Source: Diadophis punctatus similis (lineage: Eukaryota > Chordata > Lepidosauria > Squamata > Dipsadidae). Taken from it: DNA of 64,000 nucleotides. Both the position numbers and the translations under genes were made by a program. How positions within the stretch are numbered: position 1 is the stretch's first letter; each line of letters starts with the position of its first letter. The notes below the pieces were generated by a model. That model was given only the letters and a program-made list of their open reading frames with translations. It made no database searches and had not been told where the DNA came from. Shown piece after piece: positions 26,764 to 39,879 of this stretch. The stretch spans positions 32,917,480-32,981,479 of the forward strand of contig JALIGW010000005.1 in NCBI GenBank assembly GCA_023053685.1. Direction: 5' to 3'.

Positions 26764-28406
26764 ATTTACATTCAGTCTGACTCAATTTCTAACCATGTGA
26801 TGCCTAAGCATGTAATCTACATCTGATATCTAAACTGAGGTATACTTGAGAGAATGAGATTTTTCTTTGTAAGTTTACATAAAATGCATGACTTCATCAT
26901 GTATTCATTAGTTTGGGTGAAGCAGAGCATCAGTAAATAATTAGTTATGTTAAATTTTTGGATTAGTCCTACATATTCTTAGGATAAATTCATACATAAA
27001 CTGTTTCGATGGCTTCTGTAAGATGTTTAGAAATCAGCACATCTAAACACATCACAGAAGGTCTATATACTGAGGCACTGGCTTGATTATCAGATCATCA
27101 AACACAAGAATATTACTGCGACAAATTGTTTTATTAAGCCTATGGAGTATAACTGATTAGCAAAGATATAAATAGTTGGAATTAAAAGTGCTGTGAGTTT
27201 TTAAAATAAATGCTCAGGACTATTTTACATTTCTACAAGGGACTGTTATAGTTACATTTTTGAAATAAGACAGAAGAAATCTTTTTTGGAAAAAGGTTCT
27301 AGCTGAATGTATAACACCAGGATTAAGTGCAAATTTCACCACTGGCATTAAGAGGCAGAAAAATGACAAGCAATAACAAATAGCCTGTAAACACAATTTA
27401 ATATATTTTCTTTGAACTATATATTTACAGTAGCTGTTTTCAGAACAAAGCATTTGTGAAAATGTACATCTTCTGACCTGCTTTGATACATACTTTTAAC
27501 ACTGGAAAGCATCTGCTTCACCCCCTTTTGCCCAGAACCCATGAACTCAGCCCTTCCCTATTATTAAGAAGGTAAAAGCTATAGTTCTGTTTACACAACT
27601 TAAATGATTTATCTGAAGACATACATGCCCTAACCCTTTTCCATAAACAACATTTCTCTTGTGAATCTCTTCATCTTGAATTTCTTTACTAAGCTACACT
27701 AGTTTTATTTGACTCAGCTACATCAACATAAAATTCATTCAGTTCTTTGTTTCTGGGTATAGTAAACATGTTTAGGGCCAAATTCCATTCCAGAGTGTTT
27801 GAACAAGGATATCATGGAAGTGTTCTTTTAAATACTAGGTAGAATAAAGCTATTAGATTCTTATGACCTTCGGCTAATTGCCAATATTTTGTGCCTCTGT
27901 AATATGGTTTAGTTTGTTCCATAACAATTTTAAATCTTTGAAAATAAATATTGAACTTCAAAAGTTATCATGAAAACTTCCTGCTTGCCCAATGAATTCA
28001 AGGAACATTGGAAAACACAGTTTCCATAGTTCCCAACATTCAGGGAAATTGGGAACCAAATAAAGTAAATTCACTAGTAAGTGTGGATACTATGTTATAT
28101 GTTCACAGATGATGGGCTTGACAATTATTAGGGGCTGTGGAGGAAGCTGCTTATTTGAATTACATGGATAAGTAGGGGAAAAATCACATAAAATTCAGTT
28201 TTAACGCTAGATTTTATTTCCAGTTATGTCTAATGGATGGCGTGAATATGTGTGAGACTGTAGAGCTTATCCATTATTTCATATATATTAAAAGTGCACA
28301 AACATAAAAAAGCTTTTCACATAATACTAAATACAGTAATAGGAGTGTTCAAGCAATATGTGTGTTCACTGAAAATATGATTTTGAGGTCATCCTATCTA
28401 AACTAT

Positions 28407-28450
28407 CTAGTTTATGCAGGAATATTGGACAATATTCCTGCATAGACTAG
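28407..28450. repeat. 44-bp near-perfect hairpin
   Basis: CTAGTTTATGCAGGAATATTG, a 2-base centre, then the complement with one mismatch (TTTATG versus CATAGA side). It is not a terminator in this eukaryotic setting and could be a transcript hairpin or transposon scar. Confidence 0.75.
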
Positions 28451-29546
28451 ACAGTAAACTTGTCTTGGCTATACAAAGGTTACAAGGTTGAGGACTTGAC
28501 TTACAATGCAGTATCCAAATACAGATGATGTAAACTGGGTTGGAGATGAGAGGGTAAAATCATTATCAAAACAAGGCTAACAAGGGGAGATAAGTGAAAT
28601 CTGGCTTAATTTATTTTACAGAACATGATGTTGACAGATTTTATCCAAAAATATTAATTTAAAACATTTTTTTAAGCAAATGAACATTACCTTTGGATAC
28701 AATTCATTCAGAATATTCATTCAACCACAGTACCAGCACATTGATTCTAGCACAATTCGCAGATTTTTAAATGCCATTATTTTCTTACATTAAGATCCAT
28801 GAAGTGAACTCCTAAATATATTAAACATATTTATGTTTAATAACAGTATGTTCTTGATTTAAACTCCATATACATTAAAACAACAATAATACAAAGCAAA
28901 ACTAACTGTGTAATGTCATGATCATAGGGAAAACTGCAAAATAAACTTAGTTGACAATTCAGAACATGGGGCAAATGAAAATCCAAGTGATAAACCGTGA
29001 AATATTAAGTTCACTGTGGACATTAAATCATACTTTTGAAAAATATTTCTGTATATTTATTAGAAACTAACTTCTTTGCTTTTAGAGTTATATTAGAGAG
29101 TTAGAAGAATGACAAGGGATAGGTATGGATTTATTTATTTATTTATTTATTTGCCTCTATTTCCAGGATTATAAAAGGGGGTGCTGATAAAGATTTAAAT
29201 ACCAATTCAATAGAAATTGTGTGTGTCAATTGTTGTCATTATCAGTGTAAACTATTTGCCCTTAAATTTAGTTCAGTAATTATGACGGCAGCCTTCATAT
29301 CTGATAATGATGTTTGCCATTCCATATGCTAAATATGGAAATTCCTATTATGAAATATCGCTAAACCAAAGATAATTGTTTAATCAACATGCAGCCAATA
29401 ATGACACATACCCTTCTGCTATTTGCACCAGAGATCGACTGAGGGCTTTGAGGAGAGCCATTTCAGTGCAAGAGAATGATTCGTGTGACCACTTTGTCTT
29501 CATGACTCTGAAGCTGTTTTCTGCTGGTTAGCAAAGAACAAAGATA

Positions 29547-29640
29547 TCAATGTCCCCTGACAGAAAAAAAAATAACCATCAGGACTGCAAAGATGATGAT
29601 GACTGCCAAGATAACAAGCAAAATCCGGTTCTGGATGACT
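29547..29640 (-). CDS. VTI1A: VTI1A terminal coding exon (SNARE membrane anchor)
   Basis: The minus strand encodes VIQNRILLVILAVIIIFAVL then a short hydrophobic run and SVRGH before TGA. This matches the C-terminus of vertebrate VTI1A, a tail-anchored Qb-SNARE acting in Golgi and endosome membrane fusion, whose mammalian form ends in the same IIQNRILLVIL...FSVRRH pattern. The segment is the single transmembrane anchor plus a five-residue luminal tail. The exon starts at 29640 with the third base of an Arg codon (phase consistent with R-V-I-Q-N). A strong pyrimidine tract and AG acceptor lie just upstream on the minus strand. The penultimate residue is Gly rather than the Arg I recall in mammals, a possible lineage change. 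The SNARE helix and earlier exons are not visible and should lie at higher coordinates beyond the window. VTI1B is excluded by the QNR-ILL pattern. Confidence 0.92.
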
Positions 29641-29672
29641 CTAGGAGGAGAAAAAAGAAAAAGGGGTAAAAG
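29641..29672 (-). promoter_or_regulatory. VTI1A: Splice acceptor and polypyrimidine tract
   Basis: Minus strand reads CCCCTTTTTCTTTTTTCTCC, then TCCTAG immediately before the exon, a strong 3' splice site. Confidence 0.88.
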
Positions 29673-30250
29673 ACAATAAAAGATGTGTATGTCAACTGAT
29701 TTTCTATGCACATATCCCACAAAACATAGATAAGTAGCCTTTAAGACTATTTGCTATATTGATTTTGCTTATTCTTGCTTCTGAGGAATGAGTAGATAAT
29801 TTCATCTCTTAGTTTTTTAAGTGTTTAAAAATAGAAAACTAATGGAAGATGAATTTGCTGGTGTTGATGCAAACTAAATTCCACTTTTTTCTCTCCATTA
29901 CCTTTATTTTCTCTGGAATACTACTTTTTCCTTCTTTTCTGCATTTTATAAAATAATGATTACCCCCAAATGAATCAAAGTGATGCGCGTGCACACGCAC
30001 CCCCCCCTATGTTTTTTCTTTTGCCTTTGCCACAGTTCTAGATCAGTCCTTTTTCCAGATATACGTTTTAAAGAAAAAAGTGCAAGGTCCCAAGAATTTT
30101 AATTTGGCTATCAGTTCTTTAACGGATTAGCTTATAAAATATATACATGAATTATAAAAATAATTGTTTAATTAGTCATCTAAACGTTCTCTGTGTACGT
30201 ACGACACACAGACACACCTAGAGACACACTTGCTCACATACATCCATATA
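29673..30250 (-). other. VTI1A: VTI1A last intron, 3' part
   Basis: Intron by position. Short CA-like runs near 30201-30240 and a C tract at 30000-30007. Everything from here to the window end is presumed VTI1A intron. Confidence 0.6.
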
Positions 30251-30598
30251 CAGGTTGTCCTTGATTTACAACAGTTTATTTAGTGACCATTCGAAGTTAC
30301 AATGGCACTGAAAAATGTGACTTATGACCATTTTTCACACTTACGACCGTTGTGGCATCCCCATGGTCATATGATCAAAATTCAGATGCTTGGCATCTGC
30401 CTCATATTTATAACTGTTGACATAACCTTGTGATCACCTTTTGCAACCTTCTGACAAGCAAAGTCAATGGGGAAGCCATATTCACTTAACAACCGTGGCA
30501 AGAAAGGTCGTAAAATGGGGTAAAACTCACTTTACAAATGTCTCACTTAACAACATAAATTTTGGGCTCAATTATGGTTATAAGTCGAGGACTGCCTG
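30251..30598. mobile_element. Pogo/Tigger-like MITE, intact
   Basis: TA-flanked, with ends CAGGTTGTCCTTGATTTAC and the complement of TAAGTCGAGGACTGCCTG. A 348-bp palindromic-ended element, the best reference copy for the family at 7862 and 9485. Short end fragments of the family also occur near 34629 and 38536. Confidence 0.88.
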
Positions 30599-31406
30599 TA
30601 TATATCTATATATCTAAATTTATCCTGACTATTGCATTGCATTAAAAAATGGATTTTGTCATATTATCTACAAATGCCATAAACCATTATAACACCTCCT
30701 GTAATAATTTTGCCATTTCATTCATAGAAAAGACATTTAGCCATGAAGTAAGCATTACCGGGATAGAAATATGATGCAATTACTGTTATCAAATACCAAA
30801 TTAGTTATGAGGAAAAGTATAATTTATTATAAAGAAGCAAGTGTCAAACTGTGGATTTCATGCTCTAAAAGCCATCTTTGTCTCAGTAGCATAGACAGAG
30901 TAAAAAGGCAAGCTTTATCCTGTTGTATAGTAAGGAGAAGCAATAAAGAGATTCAAGAAGCAATAACACTTTGTGTTATTCACCATTTGCAGAGATGAAT
31001 CTCTTATTTTGTTAGCATACAATCACTCATCACTATTTAAAGGACAATGAGCAATTTAAGAGCTCTTAAAACAGAATAAGTGTAAATCATATCAAACATA
31101 ATAATTATAACTGAACAATCAGGACTTTGTAGGATATATTTGTAATAATCAACATAGTGTTTTAATCTATATACCTCAGGATGATTTGGGTATATAATCA
31201 GTATAATCAGAGTCAGACACAAAAATAAAATAAATATTAGAAAGTTTTATTGAAGGTTTCAATGAGATTGGGTACAATAAATTTATTAGGCTTAGTTATC
31301 AGTTAGTTAAACTGATGTATTTGACAAAAAAACCCAGTAAGTTTTTTTTAAAGATTGCAAATTGTAAACTCTATAAATTGTAATTTCTTGTACACCACTC
31401 TTCTCC

Positions 31407-31443
<37 letters not shown>

Positions 31444-31789
31444 ATGGAGATAGGACAAGATGCTTTGGAAAGTAAGAGAAAGTCTTAAATCAATTTCAGA
31501 TCACTCCCTGGTTTTTTCACAGTGTTCCCTCTTGCTCCAACATTCACCTTAAAAAAAAAGTAAATGGATGGATGAAAACTGTCACATCAGAAAAACACAC
31601 TCCCCTGTGACACTTTAAAAGGACCAGCTCTCTATCCTCCTGACAGGTTACAAAATGATCACATTTGCTGACACGTCTTCCGCAAAACTGCTTTAGTGCT
31701 TGTGTCCACTTTGCTAGCAGGAGATGAATGGCCTGCTTTGTCCTCATTTATCACTTAAAGCTAAACTAAGATCTGTCTCGTTTATTTTT
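30599..31789. other. Intronic AT-rich DNA
   Basis: (CA)n at 31409-31438. Nothing else recognised. Confidence 0.55.
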
Positions 31790-32700
31790 CCTTTCCTCAC
31801 TAGAAAGGATAGCAGAGCATTAATTCTTCCACGATGACAGCTAATTCAAACTTAACAGGCAATATTTACTCTGCCAAAATGAGCAGAGTTCTCTGTCTTT
31901 CTTCGAAGGAAAAAAAACCATGTTTAATGGTCTAACAAACTAAAGCTAATTAAAGGGACTTCTGCTTCTTATTAGTTTGCAATGTCGATTAACACCTGAG
32001 CTTAAAGCTCTCTCTCTCATTTTTTTTCATTCATTCATTCTCTTTGTTATTTTATTTCCCTTTTCATATGGGGTATTCTCTAAAACAACACCTGAGAGAC
32101 AACTATTTGACCAAAGTAACTAACTGCATGAAAAGCAGCCTGCAGATTTATCTGCTCAGTCTCATCGATCCTGTGGGGGGAGGGAAATACCTTAGGAAAA
32201 TTGAAACTGGGCAAAAAAGCACATTGAAAAACATGAAAGGTCTTTTAAATTCAGCCTTAAATAAAATAGAGTAATATGCCTCTAATACAACTGTGGCTGA
32301 CAACCGTTGTATGTATGGGATGAGAGCTCCAAGGCATCCATAATGCTAATGTGCAGAGGATTAAGCGTGGATGATATTTCCTCATTTGAGCACATATTTG
32401 GACAAATGCATATATCTAAGACGCTAGCGTTCTTAAGCCATTGCCTCATATCTGACCTAGTTATTGGTGTTTCAGTACTCTTAAATTAAACAGAGGGAAG
32501 AATAAACGAAATTATCTCTTCACATGTTTCAGTTCTGATTTTCTGGCTGCACACTTGATTGCAAGATTAGTTAATCGGCAAACTTGTCTCTAAAATCCTC
32601 CTTATGAGCAGACAAATCTTTGCAGACCCCCACCTATATCTGCTAATTAAATGTTCCATTAAAGTGCAAATGTAGGATATGTATATCAAAGGTTAACTTT
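31790..32700. promoter_or_regulatory. Candidate conserved non-coding block in VTI1A intron
   Basis: Repeat-poor sequence dense in homeodomain-type cores (AGCTAATTAAAG, CTTATTAGTTTG, TGCTAATTAAAT, TAGTTAATCGG), plus TATCAAAGGTTAAC, which contains a TCF/LEF-like ATCAAAG. Such density without repeats suggests an enhancer cluster. Not verified by alignment. Confidence 0.4.
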
Positions 32701-33419
32701 GAGGAATTTGAATTAGCTAGCTCATTGCATCTAAGGATACAACATTGAACAGAACAAATTAATCATAAAATAGAAAGGATGCTATCAAAACTTCTTTTCA
32801 GAATTATCGCTATTCTTTATATCTTACTCAATAATAAGATTCTTTCCCATTGTTGCAAAAGTTATGTTGGCTTCATTGCTTCACTACTAGGGAAGCAGAG
32901 CAAGTAACATCTTGGAAATATTGCTGGAACAGTAAAGCTCCACTTCAGAGGGCAACAGGAGAGAACAGACCATGAAAAACTTTGATTCTGCCAGTAGCAC
33001 ATTTCAGACTGCAAGTCAACAACCCAGAGCACTAAAGAAACGAATTGGGGGCGCTGAGTGGGATTTCAGTAACATTCTGTAATCAAACCAGCTCAGATGG
33101 CAGAACAATGGAGTTGGCATTGACAGGGCCCATCTGTAAAGAGGTTTCTAATACTGTCACAGCCAGACACTGCCAGTGGGTATAGCTCCAGGCAACGCAA
33201 CAAGAAATTTCAAGTGGAGGAGGGAAAGAAAAAAAAGTAAGGATCACCATCATCTGCAAAAAAACAAACAAACCACATAGCTTATTCACTAGCAAAAACA
33301 ACAACAACAACCCCCAAAACCCCAAATGCTATCTGTAACTTTGGATTCCTTTCACCTAAAAAACCTCAGCAAACTCCCTCAGACAGGGAAGGCAGAGCCT
33401 CCTTTGAAAATGCAAAGCA

Positions 33420-33690
33420 TGTTTACAGGGTAAATAATTTAAGAAAGAATATATACTTGAAAGGAGACACCACGGAAACATCATGGCTAAATGCCTGAAG
33501 GCAAAAACTTGTGCATTTGCATGCCACATTTTATTAAGTTAGCACACTGTAGCTTTAAAAGAGTGCATGGCCAAATTAAAAGGAATGTGTGACTAAAACT
33601 TCAAGGATGCTCCCAGTTTGCATTATGAATCACAGTATTGCTGATATTAAGATGAATTATCTGTTGATTCTGTGCAGCCTACATATAGAA
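33420..33690. promoter_or_regulatory. Candidate conserved non-coding block
   Basis: Repeat-free, with an octamer-like ATTTGCATG (33516-33524), GCATTATGAATCACAGTATT and balanced composition. Inference from appearance only. Confidence 0.33.
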
Positions 33691-34676
33691 TTCACAAAGT
33701 TTTTCCTACAGACACACAAACTGCTGTTATAATAAAGCTGGGCAACGAAATCAGATTTAAAAAAAAAAGTTTTTCAGAGACTTGGGTAACAGAACTGTGT
33801 ACCCATGAGAATTAAATCATACATTAAGCTCTCTGAGCAAATGTGTCACCAGAAATGATAGGGGGAAAACTTTTCCAAATAAATTGTACTGGACAAAATC
33901 TATTCCAGATTTCCACAATCTAGGAAAGATTGGGCTGCTGCAATAATTATTGATTTTTATTATTCTGGAAAAAGAACAGGATTTATAAAGCTTGATTTGA
34001 ATGAACAAATCTTTAATTAATCATGGATTCATCCAAATAGCACCAAGCATAACCTGTGTTTTATATATAATTTCTAGATCTACTATTAATAATAACCATT
34101 AAATTTTAGGCCATCCATGTTAGAATCCTGCCTACATGCTTTTAGTATAAATTTGTCAGAAACCACCAAACAGAAAAATGGGCAAGATTGGCTTGACTTC
34201 TGAATTGGCACTAGAAAAGAGAACTCCTGATATGCTGTATTAGGGTGCAGATAAAATCTGTATATTAAAACATCAACCCTTCAAGGATAAAGAAAGATAA
34301 TTTTCAAAATAAACTCCAGGCCAAGAGATATCAAGCCTATATTTTATAGTGTTGCCAATGCTATTGCTTTGCATGAATTTAGTGTGACAAAATTACATAT
34401 TTACAATTTATGCATCCATTCTGAGATGAATTTTTCAGTTTGGCTATATTTGCAGAAATTTCAAAACACAGTATACTATTCCTATCATTATATGATATAC
34501 TTAAGCTATTCTTACATTAAACATTCATTAAAATCCTTTAGGAAACGAACAAAGCAGCATTCATTAAGGGGAAGGATAAAACATTTAAGATTCCAGGTTA
34601 AAATCTTCTACATTATTTTGTACAATACAGGTAGTCCTTAACTTATGACTACAATTGAGCTCAAATAGACTAGATC

Positions 34677-34728
34677 TATCCTGTCCTGTCCTGTCCTGTC
34701 CTGTCCTATCCTATCCTATCCTACCCCA
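34677..34728. repeat. (TCCTG)n-(TCCTA)n pentanucleotide
   Basis: Five TCCTG units then four TCCTA units, beginning after a fragment of the pogo-like MITE end (CAGGTAGTCCTTAACTTATG, 34629). Confidence 0.93.
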
Positions 34729-35519
34729 AGAACCTAAATGGACTGTTAAGGAAAATCTATTCATATAGAAAACCAACCAACTGACAAATGCAAATTAAAT
34801 AAAACATATTTTAAATTTATTGTTAAAAATTAACAATAGAAAAAATGTAATCTTAAACATCCAAAGTAATTGTAGTGATTGAATTATTAAGATCAAGGGC
34901 AGGAATTGGTTTTCCATCCTATCATCCTACCCATTCTCAAATCTGTTTGTACTGAAATTTCAGAAAGAGACCCATAAAATACAATCTGGATTACAATGCA
35001 TGTAGGTCTGAATGTCCTATATTTTGATGGCCTGTCCAAGCATTTAGTTTCTATAGCTATTCTAAAATGGAGAGACCACAGAAATAACAATGAAGTCTAA
35101 TTCAGATTTAATAAGGGATATTTACTTTGCTGAAAGGAATAAAGTTTTGTACCATATTGTGGGGCAGAAAATTATACCTAGGCAACTCTGTTAAAATGGA
35201 GATTGAAAGCATAGTCAATAGTCCAGGAAGTGGAGAATACTGAGAAAGCAGAACAGAACAATATTCCACTAGAATTACAGCCCGGCAGACAAACTTAGTC
35301 TTTTATGTTGGAAATGCAGGAACAAAATAGGACCATATGTTGTGGTTATGTAAGCCTCCCCCCAAAAAATATTAGAAAGAAATAGATCAAAACATTCAGA
35401 AAATCCTAAAAATGAAATTTGAACTGAAATGACAGATTAGGTATATTGGGTATCAATTATAATTATTACTGTATGTACAAGCCCAGTAAATTTACTAATT
35501 CCACAATTTGATACATGTT

Positions 35520-35995
35520 GACAACTGTAAAAACAAACTTGGCACAATATTTGAAAAGACAAGTCATTTATTCAGGGGAAGAAATGGTCGACTGAAGACA
35601 AAAAAGTAGATCCATCAACCATGGCAGAATACAGCCGCCAAATATGTCAGCTTTTCAATAATTCCTCTCAATACAACCCAGTCTAGGGTTCTAAGAACCA
35701 GGTGAGGGTTGTCAGCCGGAACAGAGATTCAAAGTTTCTTACACAAACAGGAACACCGAACAAGAGCTGGAACTCAGACATTGTTTCCAGCAAAGTGAAA
35801 CAAGCTCAGAGCTGCTTTTTAAATAAAGTTTCATCCAGGTGCTACTAATCAAGAGATTTACTCCTTTGTTTGGCAAAGAGATCTTTGCACCTCTGCTCTC
35901 TTCTCTACTTAGGTGCGAGGGACATTTGCCAAAAAGGTCAAGTGCCATTTCTGGAGCACAATTGTGATAAGATTGTTGGGGGGGGGGTCCTTGTT
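35520..35995 (-). repeat. Possible solo LTR
   Basis: On the minus strand an AATAAA near 35572 is followed by a segment ending GTTTGTTTTTACA, with a pyrimidine-rich upstream part. No partner LTR or internal genes were found and no target duplication confirmed. Weak call. Confidence 0.25.
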
Positions 35996-36109
35996 TCAAA
36001 TATTTAGGAATAGTCTTATTTGGCCAACAGTATGAAACTCCATGGAGATTACATCACTGAAATGCACAGAGCAGCTCATCTGCTATCCTTAAATTCCTTA
36101 AGAACTTCT

Positions 36110-37150
36110 TCAATTTTGCATTACTGAAATTTGTTCTGTCCAAATTCCTAAGATCGGCTCTTCAACCCCCCAAAAATGCTTTTAATACCACTCTGAGATT
36201 AAAGACAGGCCTCATGAAAATGAAAGATAGAGCGTGGGTGACCATACTCAACTATTGGCTCAAACTATCCTTTTTTCTCCTTAGACGTACCCCATTAACT
36301 ATGAGGGATGACTTTCAGTCCACATGGAAAAAAGCAGTGACAACCAAAATTTCATCCTTGAGCTCCTCTCCAGGTTTTCTACTCAGCATGGGGTATGATC
36401 AGGCCAAAACACTCATTATACAGCATCTAACAGACACAGAGTGCCAGTTGGATCTACCCAGGTCTCCAACATTTATTGCCAGTAAATCCAACAAATACTC
36501 TGCCTCCCCTAAAACAAACTAAATTCCAAGTACATAGCCCTAAGGGCCTTTACTCTGGCATGTCATGCCCACCCATTAGTTGTCCTTGAAAGCTGATACA
36601 TGAAGATTCTATACCTGGAGAGACAATACCACTGTAACTCAGGACACATAGAAACAACACAGCATATGCTTCTCTAGTGCTTGTATTACAGAGACATTTG
36701 TACAAGTCTCATCTCATCATTATTACATAAATATCCAGGGTGCACAGGACAATTCTATACCTCCCTGTTGCTTTCAGATATAAACCTTGCTATAACATAT
36801 AATGTTCTTCGCAGCAGTGCTTAAAATCCATCAGATGTTGACCTGTGCCATAAACTAATCTCAACGAGCATCTAGTTTGCCATACTAGAGTGCTCTGTAC
36901 TGTGATAGATTCAGTCTGCCACATGTTAATTTCTATGCTCTCCTACATCCTCTAATGCTCCTATCCCCCTTTTTAGAGACATTTAGATGTTTGTTTTATG
37001 TATATACTGTTTATTTTACATCTTGTAGCTTTTTATAATTACGATTATTTTATAGATTCTGGTATATTATTTTTATTTTTCATTGACTTTATCCCACTCT
37101 TTTTATGCTGATCTTTGACTGTAATAAAGATTTGATTTGATTTGATTTCA
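36110..37150 (+). pseudogene. LINE ORF2 C-terminus with (GATTT)n tail
   Basis: The plus-strand frame 36214-36522 is open but unremarkable. Beyond it, degenerate frames give an 'R-A-F-T-L-A' like segment and a cysteine/histidine run of the kind found at the end of some non-LTR ORF2 proteins. The element ends in AATAAAGATTTGATTTGATT at about 37124-37150, i.e. a (GATTT)n tail, which fixes the 3' end. The clade is unresolved (I/Vingi or Jockey group possible). Confidence 0.6.
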
Positions 37151-37651
37151 GAACCTAGGTTCTGAATCTAGGAAGAAAAAATGTGATTTGATTTATTTCA
37201 CTAGTCATAGCATACAGTACACAGAGAAAAAGCTAGCAGGAAGAAAATAATTACTGTGGTAACCCTGGTTTCATTTACCGGTACATGTCACAAATTTTAA
37301 GAACACAAAATGAACAATCTCCAAATAGTACAATTCCAACTCTTGTAATACAGAGGCAAAAACTGCAACCTTAACTGTGATTTCAATCAGCCAACTGTTT
37401 CAAAATACCTGAATGATTAGACCCTGGACATTTTGGAGATTTTGCCATTTAGATATATTCCCTTTTCTGTCTTCGGATGTACCGGTATGTCTTTTTCTAT
37501 ATGATGTTGTCTACAGTTGCCTTAACCATGTTGACCTCTTTTCAGTCAAGAAAGGAAAAAGATACTCCTCTCACACACATTTGCAGCAATTGTTCCTGAA
37601 AATGCACTCTCCAAAATATTAGTACTTTATGTCACTTTATGTGTGATAGAA

Positions 37652-37682
<31 letters not shown>

Positions 37683-38389
37683 AGTGTGTATTTTCTCATC
37701 CTCCACTTCCTTCCTTGAATGCTGGGGGGGGGGGGGGAGAAAGAAAAGAAAACAATCATGGCTAAGGCCATTTGTGAGAATGGCATTAAAGAACCCTACT
37801 CTGAGACAGATAAAAATAATGAGAACCTTTCTGTCAAGAAGGATTTAGAAAATATCACTAGCATTATTAAAATTTAATTTTTTTTACTGTGCTTTTTGGT
37901 CCCCCATTTTTCCAAAGATAATGAGCAGCATTGCACACCTCCACATGGCTGTGACTTGTTTTGTACAATAAATTCAGTCTTTCCACTCTGAAGACATTTC
38001 AGACAACAATCCTGACTGCCATACCTGTGCTGTGTGCTTTGAGCCTACCTTTAAAAACGGTTCATAAACTAATTTTGCAGAAGGTCAGTGGAACAAATAA
38101 AGATCATTTTTTTGCCCAACTGATTCAGTAAAATTCTGGCAATAGCAAGAGAAGGAATGAGAGACAAAGAGAGAGGGAGAGAGGGATTCAGAAATTGTTT
38201 ACCTGATAGACAATGCTTCTGCTGCCCTGCCATGTTTATCCTGCTTCAACTATACATCCCAACCTATCTCCTCCCCCAATCTCTGTCCTTTTGGCCACTC
38301 CATCACCTCTGACACCCCCAGCTGATCTTCACTATTTTCTTCCTCCTGCTTCTGGACAAGGCACACCTAGCCTGGCCCTTCATGAGGCA
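37151..38389. other. Intronic DNA with simple repeats
   Basis: (GT)n at 37656-37682 and a poly-G tract at 37723-37737. Nothing coding recognised. Confidence 0.5.
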
Positions 38390-38652
38390 AATCTTGACAT
38401 GTATTCAGTATGTCCATACACATATGGGATTTTTGAATACCTCAATGTCTACAGTCATGTTAACTTCAGTGTCACAAGCAGCTCTACTTATATGTCCCAC
38501 TGCATATATGGAGCTTCCTCTAGTCTTGAAGTAAATACAGGTTGTCCTTGCTCAATGATTTATCACGTCTAAATTTTGATCCCTTGACTCTAGGGGCACT
38601 ACATATTTGTATGGACATATGTGTATAGACATACTGAATACAAATCAAGATT
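38390..38652. repeat. Inverted repeat, 37-bp arms
   Basis: Arms 38390-38426 (AATCTTGACATGTATTCAGT...) and 38616-38652 (its complement with two or three mismatches) enclose 189 bp that includes a scrap of the pogo-like MITE end (CAGGTTGTCCTTGCTCAATG). Confidence 0.8.
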
Positions 38653-39879
38653 ACTTTTAGAAACAGTCTCATACTGTGTTAAAGTTATTGATATTTGACT
38701 ATAATGTTATACATGTTATAATGGAAATAACAGTGATTTTAGAGGCTTTTGTACTAGCAATATTATTGTGTTGAGATAAAATTTAAATAATCCCAGTCTA
38801 GATAGTATACACATGGGAGAAAAAAATCGAATATCGAAAGTATTCTGTTAGTACAATATTTCCAATGCGTTTTTTTATTACACTACTTATACTGTATATA
38901 ACTTCAAATTTTCCACCTTATTAGTGCATATGTCTGTTAAGTTAAAGCCTGTGGCTGAAGACTATGCACTATGAACACTATAATAAGCCACAAAAAATGG
39001 AAACAAACTTGGAACAGTGGAACATATATTTTAATCACTGCTTTTAATACTCATTAAGAGAAGGTAGTTGAAAAGATGGTTGGATTGTAGCTGCAGAGAA
39101 CTTTAGATGAAATGGATAACCCCAAGTCTTTTAAAGTTGAGTTTCAGGCCTATGTATGATGCTGAAATACATTATTGATGACCTATCACAGAACTGCAAT
39201 AAGTGAGTGACACTTGTCCTGCTGAGTCTTGGAAGCTTTTGATATCATCAGTTACAGTATCCTTCTGGACTGCCTATGATTGGAATAGGGAAGCACTGGT
39301 TTGGATAATTTCTCTTCCTTCTTGAGTGACTGACTCACGTCTGTCATTGTGGATAGAGATAGAAGAGGACCTGAGTTATCCATAGACTTGATCTTCTTCC
39401 CCTGCTATTTGCCATCTACTGAAGCCACTTGGACAAAAGATCAACCAATATGGGGAGTGGTACCACAAATATGTGGATTAGAGACAGGAAATCTTGATCT
39501 AACACCTGGAAACTTTTGAGGTCTGTATGGAAACAGGCTTTGACTAAACCCCCCAAAGATGGAGTGATTGTAGGATGAGGGTTGGGAGGGAAGGCGTATG
39601 GATAAAATGGGAAGAGGGCATTGCAATTGGCTGGAGACAAGAGGCAGGCTGCTCCCAGGAAAGCAGCCATGGCGTTTATGACTGATGCCATATTCTGCCC
39701 AAAGTCAATTCCAGGGCCTGGTTTTTAGGGTTTTGTCATTTTAGACTCTAATTGTTGCCATTGAATGCCAGATCAGTATCTAATAAAGCTTCCCTCATCC
39801 ATGATATGGACTCTCTGTTTGCATGGCTCTCCTGAGATTCCATGGTTTACTGAGCAATTCAAAGATATGAATTGACATA
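38653..39879. other. Intronic DNA, nothing recognised
   Basis: No coding, RNA or repeat feature resolved. Confidence 0.5.

Larger units (their letters stand above)
26067..29546. other. VTI1A: AT-rich DNA downstream of VTI1A, includes 3' UTR
   Basis: The VTI1A 3' UTR must begin at 29546 and run leftward, but its end cannot be fixed by eye. A (TTTA)n run at 29131-29153 gives AATAAA on the minus strand about 400 nt after the stop, which is one possible poly(A) signal. Two inverted-repeat structures occur, at 26589-26763 and 28407-28450. No other gene seen. Confidence 0.5.

Noticed and set aside
28407..28450. Rho-independent terminator
   Set aside because: Eukaryotic context; no T-run of the required form and no bacterial genes.
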